A DNA stretch of 5,277 nt from the NCBI GenBank assembly GCA_031258035.1, contig JAIRNL010000156.1, positions 1 through 5,277 on the forward strand. Reading direction: 5' to 3'. The stretch's first letter is position 1. Each line of letters starts with the position of its first letter. The notes under the pieces are model-generated. The model saw nothing but the letters and a program-made list of their open reading frames with translations, made no database searches and had not been told where the DNA came from. Origin of the DNA: Azoarcus sp. Its GTDB lineage: Bacteria > Pseudomonadota > Gammaproteobacteria > Burkholderiales > Rhodocyclaceae. Shown piece after piece: positions 1 to 5,277 of this stretch. Both the position numbers and the translations under genes were made by a program.

Positions 1-113
1 TGTACTGGGTGGTCAATAATGTCCTCTCCATCGCCCAGCAGTGGCAAATCACCCGCATGATCGAGCAGGGCGGCAAAAAAGCCCCCAATGCCGCCAACGA
101 TCCCAAGGCCTGA
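1..113 (+). CDS. yidC: Membrane protein insertase YidC, C-terminal end (5' truncated by window)
   Basis: Only the last 36 codons are present, read from base 3 and ending in TGA at 111-113. The peptide begins YWVVNNVLSIAQQWQITR, which is the characteristic final transmembrane helix of YidC/Oxa1-type insertases in proteobacteria (the W-VNN-LSI-QQW pattern). It is followed by a short basic, Ala/Asn-rich cytoplasmic tail ending in DPKA. YidC sits in the inner membrane and inserts and folds membrane proteins, alone or with the SecYEG translocon. In most proteobacteria it belongs to the origin-proximal cluster rpmH-rnpA-yidD-yidC-mnmE. Here the next gene is not mnmE but a lipoprotein gene after a 146-base gap and a terminator-like hairpin, so yidC probably ends its transcription unit. 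The identification rests on a short but highly diagnostic segment. Confidence 0.93.
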   Translation, partial: YWVVNNVLSIAQQWQITRMIEQGGKKAPNAANDPKA

Positions 114-128
114 TCCGGCGATCCCTGA

Positions 129-165
129 AAACCGCCGAGAGACTCGCGTGTCCCGGCGGTTTCTC
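129..165 (+). terminator. Probable intrinsic terminator after yidC
   Basis: A perfect 9-bp inverted repeat, AAACCGCCG (129-137) and CGGCGGTTT (154-162), encloses a 16-base loop and runs into TTTCTC. It starts 15 bases after the yidC stop codon. The stem is GC-rich and its 3' arm ends in T, as in Rho-independent terminators. The T-tract is short and interrupted, so termination may be partial. Confidence 0.66.
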
Positions 166-190
166 ACATGCGCGCATAGTCCAACCGTCC

Positions 191-216
191 AGTCCGTCCG
201 GACGGGCTGATATGAT
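191..216 (+). promoter_or_regulatory. Candidate extended -10 promoter with overlapping palindrome
   Basis: TATGAT at 211-216 is preceded by TG at 208-209, giving the extended -10 pattern TGnTATGAT. No good -35 hexamer lies 16-18 bases upstream (the best-placed bases, 188-193, read TCCAGT), which an extended -10 can tolerate. Transcription from here would start near 223, about 37 bases before the lipoprotein start codon. A perfect 12-bp palindrome, CCGTCCGGACGG (194-205), fills the space just upstream of the -10. It extends to 18 bp (191-208) with one T/G mismatch, and could be a regulator binding site. Promoter and operator roles are inferred from sequence pattern only. Confidence 0.42.
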
Positions 217-259
217 AGATACCACCTGCCCAATCCGGGCCGTGCGGAAAGGTACTTTC

Positions 260-967
260 ATGAACAAGCGTTTCCATTCCCTCATCGTTCTGTGGATGAT
301 CGGTGCCGCCCTGTTGCTCACCGGTTGCGGGAGGGAATTGCAGCAACGGCATGCTTTCATCGGCTTTTTGCAGAAGGAAGTCATTCCACGCAATAGCGGC
401 CTCATCATTCCCACCAAGACGATGCGCAAGAAATTTGGCGAATACGCGCCACACTCCGATGTAATCGTCGATTTCAATGCCACCATGCACGAAATAGTGG
501 GCAAGCCGCTGGACAGACTGCAACGCGATTTTGCCGAAGCCATGAAACCCGAAGCAGGCGTCAAGGAGCGCAAGGCCGCCACCACAAAATACATGGCCTC
601 CCTTGCGGAAATCGGGCAGGCGCTCGATACGGAACTCGCTCTTACCGAAGAAAAGATTGCCGCCCTGCAACAGCCCAACGAATTGAAAGCTGTTTTCACC
701 CAGGCTGTCGACAAGCATGTGCGTCTTCCAGCCCATACGCTCAAGTCCATGGTTCCCGCAACAAACGAAATGTTGAAAAAGAACCTGGCTTTGCTGGATT
801 TCGTTCTCGCCAACAAAGGCAAAATCCTCATCAAGGACGGCATGATCCAGGTCACGGATCAATCAACGCTTTCCCGCCTCAACCAGATGCAAGCTGATAT
901 TGCCAAAACGGCACAGGCCATTCAGGCGCAACACAACGCATTTATCCAGCAGGCGTCCAGAAAATAA
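260..967 (+). CDS. DUF3053 (YiaF-like) family lipoprotein
   Basis: This 235-residue protein has a type II signal peptide: a basic start (MNKRFHS), a hydrophobic stretch at residues 8-20, then the lipobox L20-T-G-C23, so Cys23 should be lipidated. Position +2 is Gly rather than Asp, which by the enterobacterial Lol rule favours the outer membrane. The mature part resembles E. coli YiaF (DUF3053) as I recall it: QRHAFIGFLQ near residues 29-38, a K-FG-Y segment near 58-62, LKAVFTQAV near 142-150, and QAQHNAFIQQA near 222-232. The function of this family is not known. The mature protein looks mostly helical, with no enzyme motif visible. I chose ATG 260 because GGAAAGG (247-253) lies 6 bases upstream and the signal peptide begins there. 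An in-frame ATG at 41 would overlap yidC and add 73 unconvincing residues. Hand-counted GC in sampled 60-base lines is about 48-58%, against about 57-68% in ntrY, so the gene may have a different history. It lies between two likely transcription boundaries and is probably monocistronic. Confidence 0.8.
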   Translation: MNKRFHSLIVLWMIGAALLLTGCGRELQQRHAFIGFLQKEVIPRNSGLIIPTKTMRKKFGEYAPHSDVIVDFNATMHEIVGKPLDRLQRDFAEAMKPEAGVKERKAATTKYMASLAEIGQALDTELALTEEKIAALQQPNELKAVFTQAVDKHVRLPAHTLKSMVPATNEMLKKNLALLDFVLANKGKILIKDGMIQVTDQSTLSRLNQMQADIAKTAQAIQAQHNAFIQQASRK

Positions 968-969
968 AA

Positions 970-998
970 GGCGAGGCTGCCTGCATGACAGACTCGCC
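970..998 (+). terminator. Hairpin after the lipoprotein gene, possible terminator
   Basis: GGCGAG (970-975) pairs with CTCGCC (993-998). Past one G/A mismatch, CTG (977-979) pairs with CAG (989-991), leaving a 9-base loop. The hairpin starts two bases after the lipoprotein stop codon, the usual place for a terminator. No T-run follows (the next bases are CCAGTGTTT), so it may act as an mRNA 3'-end stabiliser or a weak terminator. It also separates the gene from the parS site that begins five bases downstream. Confidence 0.5.
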
Positions 999-1002
999 CC
1001 AG

Positions 1003-1018
1003 TGTTTCACGTGAAACA
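1003..1018. other. parS: parS chromosomal centromere site, copy 1
   Basis: The sequence TGTTTCACGTGAAACA is an exact match to the widely conserved bacterial chromosomal parS consensus, a 16-bp perfect palindrome bound by ParB (Spo0J). The palindrome extends by one base pair on each side (1002-1019). ParB dimers load here as a CTP-dependent clamp, spread along the flanking DNA, and form the complex that ParA and SMC act on to segregate newly copied origins. The site is in a non-coding gap after the lipoprotein gene. parS sites in most bacteria lie near the origin, which agrees with yidC upstream. Confidence 0.95.
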
Positions 1019-1034
1019 CATTGGCCGTATTTCT

Positions 1035-1063
1035 CTTTCCACAGCGCTGCGCTTTTATCCATA
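1035..1063 (+). other. Two weak DnaA-box-like words between the parS sites
   Basis: CTTTCCACA (1035-1043) and TTATCCATA (1055-1063) match the DnaA-box consensus TTATCCACA at 7 and 8 of 9 positions. They have the same orientation, with starts 20 bp apart. Neither is perfect, and there is no AT-rich unwinding region beside them, so this is not a recognisable oriC. They could be low-affinity DnaA sites or chance matches. Confidence 0.2.
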
Positions 1064-1083
1064 CACCAAGCTGCGAACAACCA

Positions 1084-1108
1084 GCTACCGCGGTCGATAC
1101 GCGGCAGC
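1084..1108 (+). repeat. Inverted repeat between the two parS sites
   Basis: CCGCG (1088-1092) pairs with CGCGG (1100-1104) around a 7-base loop. Past one A/C mismatch, GCT (1084-1086) pairs with AGC (1106-1108). The downstream tail is CCTTTCTCC. It could be a leader hairpin of the rsmB transcript, a poor terminator for read-through from upstream, or a protein site. The sequence does not decide. Confidence 0.35.
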
Positions 1109-1124
1109 CCTTTCTCCTGCATAC

Positions 1125-1140
1125 TGTTTCACGTGAAACA
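1125..1140. other. parS: parS chromosomal centromere site, copy 2, at the 5' end of rsmB
   Basis: This is a second exact copy of the 16-bp palindrome TGTTTCACGTGAAACA, 122 bp (start to start) from the first. The identity continues for three more bases on the right (CAT), giving a 19-bp direct repeat between 1003-1021 and 1125-1143. It lies 25 bases before the preferred rsmB start codon, so it is within the probable leader or promoter zone of the rsmB operon. The GTG inside the palindrome (1133-1135) is in frame with rsmB. ParB loading here could influence transcription of the operon, which is an inference. Confidence 0.95.
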
Positions 1141-1165
1141 CATCTCCCGGAAATCGCCCACATCC

Positions 1166-2491
1166 ATGAAACAGTGCCGGCAAGCGACTGCGCCTCTCCC
1201 GCCGTTGCCGCCGGACAGCCTTGCCCATGCCCTGTTTCACGCGGCTCAACTGGTTGCCGCGGTGATCGAAGGCAGCAATCTCACGACCCGGTATGAATCC
1301 TTGCTCCGGGAGAACCCAACCTGGGCGGATGGCGTTCGGGGCGCGATCCGGGATCTGGCTTGGAATACATTGCGCGACTACGGTCGCGGCGATGTCACGC
1401 TCGCGCATTTCCTGGACAAACCGCTCCCCATCCCCATCCATGCCTTGCTACTGGTGGCACTGTATCGCCTCGAACAGCGTCCGGCACATGCGCACACCCT
1501 GGTAGATCAAGCGGTAGAAGCTGCCGCCCGCCAAGCAGTGGGACTCAAGGGCGTGGTCAATGGCGTACTGCGTAACGTCCTGCGACAAAGCACCCGCTTG
1601 TCGGAATGGCGGGCGGCAAATCCCGTCGCGCGTTACGCCCATCCCGAATGGTGGATAGCACGCCTCCGGCGTCAGCATGAAAACGATTGGGAAGCCATCC
1701 TGGCTGCTGGCAACCTGCATCCGCCCATGAGTCTGCGCGTCAATCGCCGCCGGGCCACGCTCGACGGCTATCTATCCGAGTTGGCTTCCGCCGGCATTGG
1801 CGCGCGACGACTTGCCAACGATGCCTTATTGCTCGAACACCCGTTGTCCGTAACGAAATTACCCGGTTTCGGCGAGGGCAGGGTATCGGTACAGGATGCG
1901 GGAGCGCAATGGGCCGCCCTCTGGCTGGGCGCGCGCGACGGCGAGCGGGTGCTCGACGCCTGCGCCGCCCCCGGCGGCAAGAGCGCGCACCTGCTGGAAC
2001 TCGCCGATATTGAACTGACCGCACTGGAGCTGGACCCCGGCCGCGCCGGACGCATACGCACCAACCTGACCCGGCTTGGTCTCGACGCCGAGGTCCAGGT
2101 CGCCGACTGCCGCGACCTGGACGCCTGGTGGGATGGACAACCATTCGACCGCATCCTTGCCGATGTCCCCTGCTCGGCCTCCGGCGTCGTCCGTCGCCAC
2201 CCCGATGTCAAGTGGCTGCGCCGGGAAAGCGACATTGCCGCCTTTGTTGCGCAACAGGCGGCCATCGTTGATACGCTTTGGCATACCCTTGCATTTGGTG
2301 GCACAATGCTTTATGTCACTTGCTCTGTCTTTGAAGACGAAAACCGTTGCCAGATCAAGCGTTTCCTTGCTCGCCACCCGGACGCCGAGTTATCCGGGCC
2401 ACCGACTCATCGGATACATCCCATGTTACCGACGACCGACCATGACGGCTTCTACTACGCATGCCTGCGCAAAAACCCCGGGCATGGCTGA
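1166..2491 (+). CDS. rsmB: 16S rRNA (cytosine-967-C5)-methyltransferase RsmB
   Basis: RsmB (Sun/Fmu) uses S-adenosylmethionine to methylate C5 of cytosine 967 in 16S rRNA. From ATG 1166 the protein has 441 residues, close to the roughly 430 of E. coli RsmB. An N-terminal NusB-like helical RNA-binding domain covers about 18-150, including the typical GLKGVVNGVLRNVLR segment (126-140). The Rossmann methyltransferase domain follows: SAM-binding motif I DACAAPGGKS (264-273), motif IV DVPCSASGVVRRHPDVKWLR with release Cys336, motif VI YVTCS with nucleophile Cys386, and the C-terminal HDGFYYA (426-432). All key residues are present. The start is uncertain: no strong ribosome-binding site precedes ATG 1166, and an in-frame GTG at 1133 inside parS copy 2 would add 11 residues. 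I prefer ATG 1166 because the family N-terminus begins shortly after it. The stop overlaps the next gene by 8 bases. In many relatives fmt and def precede rsmB; here they do not. Confidence 0.95.
   Translation: MKQCRQATAPLPPLPPDSLAHALFHAAQLVAAVIEGSNLTTRYESLLRENPTWADGVRGAIRDLAWNTLRDYGRGDVTLAHFLDKPLPIPIHALLLVALYRLEQRPAHAHTLVDQAVEAAARQAVGLKGVVNGVLRNVLRQSTRLSEWRAANPVARYAHPEWWIARLRRQHENDWEAILAAGNLHPPMSLRVNRRRATLDGYLSELASAGIGARRLANDALLLEHPLSVTKLPGFGEGRVSVQDAGAQWAALWLGARDGERVLDACAAPGGKSAHLLELADIELTALELDPGRAGRIRTNLTRLGLDAEVQVADCRDLDAWWDGQPFDRILADVPCSASGVVRRHPDVKWLRRESDIAAFVAQQAAIVDTLWHTLAFGGTMLYVTCSVFEDENRCQIKRFLARHPDAELSGPPTHRIHPMLPTTDHDGFYYACLRKNPGHG
1233..1248. other. Degenerate parS-like half-site inside rsmB
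   Basis: TGTTTCACGCGGCTCA matches 12 of 16 parS positions: the left half-site plus central G is perfect, and the right arm is mostly lost. It begins 108 bp after the start of copy 2 and lies in the coding sequence of residues 23-28 of RsmB. ParB usually needs both half-sites, so this is probably a chance match or a decayed site. Confidence 0.2.
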
Positions 2492-3056
2492 GTGCTTGCG
2501 CCGCCTGCTGCTGCTCGTCGCGCTCCTGGCTTTCATTCCCGCGCATGCCGATGACGATGCCCGCGTCGCCTATGCCGAAATCGTCACCGCCGAGGACGGC
2601 AACTACGTCCTCAACGCCGATTTCACCTTCGACATCAACCCGAAGCTCACCGATGCCCTGGCTCACGGGCTGGCCCTGCACTTCGTTGCCGAATTGCGGG
2701 TAGAGCGGCCACGCTGGTACTGGTTCGACAAGACCGTCGCCCACCGTCGCGTCGAATACCGCCTTGCCTACCATGCCATTACCCGTAGCTACCGGCTTAC
2801 CATCGGCAGCCTGCACTGGAGCTTCGAGCAACTGAAAGACGCCGTGCATGCCATGCAGCGCCTCCGCAACTGGCACGTCGCGCCCGCGGCCGCATTTTTG
2901 CCCGGCGTCCGCCACGAAGCCGAACTGCGCTTCTTCCACGATACCTCCCAGCTCCCCAAACTTTTCCAGCTCTCCGCCGTGGCCAATGGCAACTGGGAAG
3001 TCGATACCGACTGGCTGGAATGGATCTTCCTGCCCGGCGCGGCGGTCTCGCAATGA
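2484..3056 (+). CDS. DUF4390 family exported protein
   Basis: This 190-residue protein belongs to the DUF4390 family, whose function is unknown. A Sec signal peptide is clear: MAECLRR, a Leu/Ala-rich core at 8-18, and a likely signal peptidase I site AHA|D after residue 22, so the mature protein should act in the periplasm. Family hallmarks are visible: the W-YWFDKTVA segment (residues 73-83), the R-EYRL-YHA-TRSYRL segment following it, the RLRNWHVAP stretch, and the C-terminal SQLPKLFQL then W-VDTDWLEW-F motif. The ATG at 2484 overlaps rsmB by 8 bases, and the TGA overlaps the ntrY ATG as ATGA (3053-3056). An upstream in-frame ATG within rsmB would push the signal peptide inward, so 2484 is preferred. 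Constant pairing with ntrYX in Betaproteobacteria suggests a role linked to the NtrY periplasmic sensor region, but this is inference. Confidence 0.88.
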   Translation: MAECLRRLLLLVALLAFIPAHADDDARVAYAEIVTAEDGNYVLNADFTFDINPKLTDALAHGLALHFVAELRVERPRWYWFDKTVAHRRVEYRLAYHAITRSYRLTIGSLHWSFEQLKDAVHAMQRLRNWHVAPAAAFLPGVRHEAELRFFHDTSQLPKLFQLSAVANGNWEVDTDWLEWIFLPGAAVSQ

Positions 3057-5212
3057 AAAACGTCGCCGTCGGCATCACCGCCATCCTGGTCGCCGTCTCG
3101 CTTTATCTGTTGGCTTCAGCCAGCGCCAACACCGACCTCTTCAGCCGTTCCTACCCTTACCTGCTTGCCGTAAACGGCGTATTCGCCGTGGCCCTGGCGG
3201 CAATGGTCACCTACCAGTTGATACGACTGCGACGCGAATACCATGCCCGCCGTTTCGGGTCGCGGCTCAAGCTCCGCATGGTGGCGATGTTCTCCCTGAT
3301 GGCACTGTTGCCAGGGCTGGCCGTCTACGCGGTATCGTTGCAATTCGTCGTGCGCAGCATCGAATCCTGGTTCGACGTGCGGGTCGACTCCGCGCTTGAA
3401 GGCGGCCTTGCGCTCGGCCAGAATGCGCTTGATTATCTTGTCGATCAACTCAAGGACAAAGCCGCCGCCATGGCGCTGGATATCGAAAGCCGGGACGAAA
3501 TATCGCCGTCGCAGATCAACCGCCTGCGCGAATGGGCAGGAGTCGGCAGCATTACCGTGCTCGGCCTGAACGGCCAGGTGCAGGCGACCGCGATCGACGG
3601 CGGCCTCGCCCGCCTGCTCCCGGATACACCGCCGCTCCAGCAATTGCGGCAGGCATACCAGAACCGCGGCCTCAGCATGGTCGAAAGCGGCCCCAGCGAG
3701 CGACTCATCATCCGCGTCCTGGTTCCGCTCGAAAGGCGCAGGCTCGCCGACGAACCCCGCCTGCTGCAACTGACCCAACCCGTTCCCGAAACCTTCGGCA
3801 AACATGCCGAAGCCGTGCAGGAAGCCTACCGCGACTACCAGCAACTTACCCTGGGCCGTACCGACCTCAAGCGCATATACACGCTGACGCTCACCCTCAC
3901 CATGCTGCTGGCGCTGCTGACCGCCATTGCGGCCGCCTTCATCCTCGCGCGCCGCCTCGCCGCGCCATTGCGGATTCTCGCCGAAGGCACCCAGGCCGTC
4001 GCCCAGGGCGACTTCAGCCCCCGGCGCGCCCTGCCCGCCCGCGACGAACTGGGCATCTTGACGCAGTCCTTCAACCAGATGACCCGCCAGCTCGAAGAAG
4101 CGCGCGCGCAGACCGACGCGAGCCGCGCCGACGTCGAGTCCGCCCGCGCCTATCTCGAAAGCGTGCTCGCCAATCTCTCGACCGGCGTCCTGGCTTTCAC
4201 GCCCGATGGCGCCCTGCGCGCCGCCAACCGCGGCGCGCTCGACATCCTCGGCGACGACCTCACCGGCTTCGAAGAGATCGTGCTTGCCGACTGGCCGCGC
4301 CACACGATTTTGCGCGACGCGCTGCTCGCTGGCTTTGCCGCACACGAGAACGACTGGCAAACCGAAATCGAGATTCCTCACCCCCACCACACGCCGCTCA
4401 CCCTGCTCGTCCATGGCTCGCGTCTTCCCGAAAACACCGATGGCGGCCTGATCGTGGTCTTCGACGACATCTCCCGCCTCATCGAAGCGCAACGCACCGC
4501 CGCCTGGGCCGAAGTCGCCAGACGCCTCGCGCATGAAGTCAAGAACCCCCTGACCCCGATACAACTCTCCGCCGAGCGGCTCGCCGTCAAACTCTCAGCC
4601 CAACTCGACGACGCCGGCAAACAGATGCTCAAACGCGCCACCACGACCATCGTCAACCAGGTGGAAGCCGTCAAGAACATGGTCAATGCTTTCCGCGACT
4701 ACGCTCGCCTGCCCGTGCCCACGCTTGCGCCGCTCGACCTGGGCGCCCTCATGCGCGAAATCCTCGTCCTTTACGAAAGCACGCCGGCGAAAATCGAACT
4801 GCAACTCTCCGATGATCTGCCGCGTGTGCTGGGCGACGCATCCCAAATCCGGCAAGTCATCCACAATATGCTGCAAAATGCGCAGGAGGCGCTGGCTGAG
4901 CGCGACGGCAACGGTGACGGCAAAATCGTCCTTGCCGCGCGCGCGGACGGCGATGATGTGCTACTGTCATGTATTGACAACGGCGCCGCCTTTCCAACGG
5001 AAGTGCTTGCACACGCATTCGAGCCTTATTTCACGACCAAAGCCAAAGGGACTGGCCTGGGCTTGGCCATCATCAAGAAAATTGTCACCGAACACGGCGG
5101 CGAAATAAAAATCGCCAACCGGGATAGCGGTGGCGCGGAGCTACGTATCCGCTTGCGAACTGTCACGACACCAACGGCAAACACTGAAGATGGCAAAACT
5201 ACTCATTGTTGA
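3053..5212 (+). CDS. ntrY: NtrY-family membrane sensor histidine kinase
   Basis: This 719-residue kinase senses an unknown signal and should phosphorylate NtrX, encoded next. Domains in order: transmembrane helices near 4-22, 36-57 and 76-99; a periplasmic region of about 180 residues (100-279); a fourth helix near 280-299; HAMP (300-350); a short coiled segment; PAS (about 365-475); then the kinase core. The H-box is RLAHEVKNPLTPIQLSAERL with phospho-acceptor His494. The N-box is HNMLQNAQEAL (604-614, Asn609). The F-box region is AFEPYFTTK (655-663) and the G2 box is GTGLGLA (666-672). The G1 box is unusual: DNGAAFP (642-648), where DxGxG is expected, so the second Gly is Ala646. The start ATG 3053 shares ATGA with the preceding stop, indicating translational coupling; a GGCGG stretch lies upstream as a weak ribosome-binding site. 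The family regulates nitrogen metabolism in alphaproteobacteria and respiratory genes in Neisseria; the role here is not shown. Confidence 0.94.
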   Translation: MKNVAVGITAILVAVSLYLLASASANTDLFSRSYPYLLAVNGVFAVALAAMVTYQLIRLRREYHARRFGSRLKLRMVAMFSLMALLPGLAVYAVSLQFVVRSIESWFDVRVDSALEGGLALGQNALDYLVDQLKDKAAAMALDIESRDEISPSQINRLREWAGVGSITVLGLNGQVQATAIDGGLARLLPDTPPLQQLRQAYQNRGLSMVESGPSERLIIRVLVPLERRRLADEPRLLQLTQPVPETFGKHAEAVQEAYRDYQQLTLGRTDLKRIYTLTLTLTMLLALLTAIAAAFILARRLAAPLRILAEGTQAVAQGDFSPRRALPARDELGILTQSFNQMTRQLEEARAQTDASRADVESARAYLESVLANLSTGVLAFTPDGALRAANRGALDILGDDLTGFEEIVLADWPRHTILRDALLAGFAAHENDWQTEIEIPHPHHTPLTLLVHGSRLPENTDGGLIVVFDDISRLIEAQRTAAWAEVARRLAHEVKNPLTPIQLSAERLAVKLSAQLDDAGKQMLKRATTTIVNQVEAVKNMVNAFRDYARLPVPTLAPLDLGALMREILVLYESTPAKIELQLSDDLPRVLGDASQIRQVIHNMLQNAQEALAERDGNGDGKIVLAARADGDDVLLSCIDNGAAFPTEVLAHAFEPYFTTKAKGTGLGLAIIKKIVTEHGGEIKIANRDSGGAELRIRLRTVTTPTANTEDGKTTHC

Positions 5213-5277
5213 CGACGAAATCGGCATCCGCGAATTGCTCTCCGAAATCCTGCGCGATGAAGGTCACGACGTAATCC
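5190..5277 (+). CDS. ntrX: NtrX-type response regulator, N-terminal start (3' truncated by window)
   Basis: Only 29 codons are visible. They begin MAKLLIVDDEIGIRELLSEI, the first strand and helix of a CheY-like receiver, with the acidic pocket Asp8-Asp9. The phospho-acceptor Asp and any AAA+ or DNA-binding domains lie beyond the window. The ATG is 23 bases inside the end of ntrY, in the +1 frame, so translation is very likely coupled; GAAG directly before the ATG is too close to be a normal ribosome-binding site. The call as NtrX rather than another NtrC-class regulator rests on its position after ntrY. In related genomes trkA and trkH often follow. Confidence 0.87.
   Translation, partial: MAKLLIVDDEIGIRELLSEILRDEGHDVI

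Noticed and set aside
168..177. Perfect 10-bp palindrome ATGCGCGCAT in the yidC-lipoprotein gap
   Set aside because: It is short and of alternating purine-pyrimidine type, with no partner copy or placement relative to a promoter. Chance is an adequate explanation.
41..259. Upstream extension of the lipoprotein frame to ATG 41
   Set aside because: It would overlap yidC, cross the terminator hairpin and bury the lipoprotein signal peptide 73 residues inside the protein.
49..862. Two - strand open frames of 268 and 232 codons opposite the lipoprotein gene
   Set aside because: They are antisense shadows of a gene with a ribosome-binding site, a lipobox and family similarity, and their translations show no recognisable domain.
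1094..1125. Possible rsmB promoter: TCGATA (1094-1099) with CATACT (1120-1125)
   Set aside because: Each hexamer matches only 4 of 6 consensus positions and the 20-base spacer is too long, so it is not supportable as a promoter call.
900..1441. Several short frames on both strands across the parS gap, such as 900-1136 + and 1085-1441 -
   Set aside because: They overlap real genes or run through the parS palindromes, lack ribosome-binding sites, and show no protein-like composition or family similarity.
3532..4536. Long + strand open frame of 334 codons in another frame within ntrY
   Set aside because: The translation is extremely rich in Arg, Pro and Ala, typical of an off-frame reading of GC-rich coding DNA, and it has no domain or start signal.
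3116..4564. Long 482-codon open frame on the - strand opposite ntrY
   Set aside because: It lies wholly antisense to a clear histidine kinase, in GC-rich DNA where such mirror frames are common. Its translation is low-complexity and rich in Gly, Glu, Ala and Val, with no recognisable domain.

Overview
The window looks like a chromosomal segment of a GC-rich proteobacterium, most likely a betaproteobacterium. The main evidence is the gene order rsmB, DUF4390 protein, ntrY, ntrX, an arrangement I know from Betaproteobacteria. The closeness of the RsmB, DUF4390 and NtrY sequences to their families agrees with this. All genes lie on the + strand. Genus cannot be decided from the sequence alone.

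Layout: (1) 1-113 is the 3' end of yidC, the inner-membrane protein insertase, followed by a terminator-like hairpin at 129-165. (2) 114-259 is a gap with a candidate extended -10 promoter and a perfect 12-bp palindrome just upstream of its -10. (3) 260-967 encodes a 235-residue lipoprotein resembling the DUF3053/YiaF family, with visibly lower GC than the genes downstream. (4) 968-1165 is a 198-base gap carrying two perfect copies of the 16-bp chromosomal parS centromere site, 122 bp apart, with two hairpins and two weak DnaA-box-like words around them. (5) 1166-5277 is a tightly packed operon: rsmB, a secreted DUF4390 protein, ntrY and the start of ntrX. Each of these genes overlaps the next by 4 to 23 bases.

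How it fits together: yidC normally lies near the bacterial replication origin (rpmH-rnpA-yidC), and ParB-binding parS sites also cluster there. The two signals agree that this is origin-proximal DNA and that the gap at 968-1165 is part of the chromosome segregation centromere. The operon joins 16S rRNA methylation (RsmB) to a membrane two-component system (NtrY sensor kinase, NtrX regulator), with an exported DUF4390 protein between them. The points most worth a second look are the parS pair directly at the 5' end of rsmB (one copy even contains an in-frame GTG), the lipoprotein gene in the place where mnmE usually follows yidC, and the loss of the second glycine in the NtrY G1 ATP-binding box. 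I see no mobile element, CRISPR array or RNA gene, and no wholly new system.
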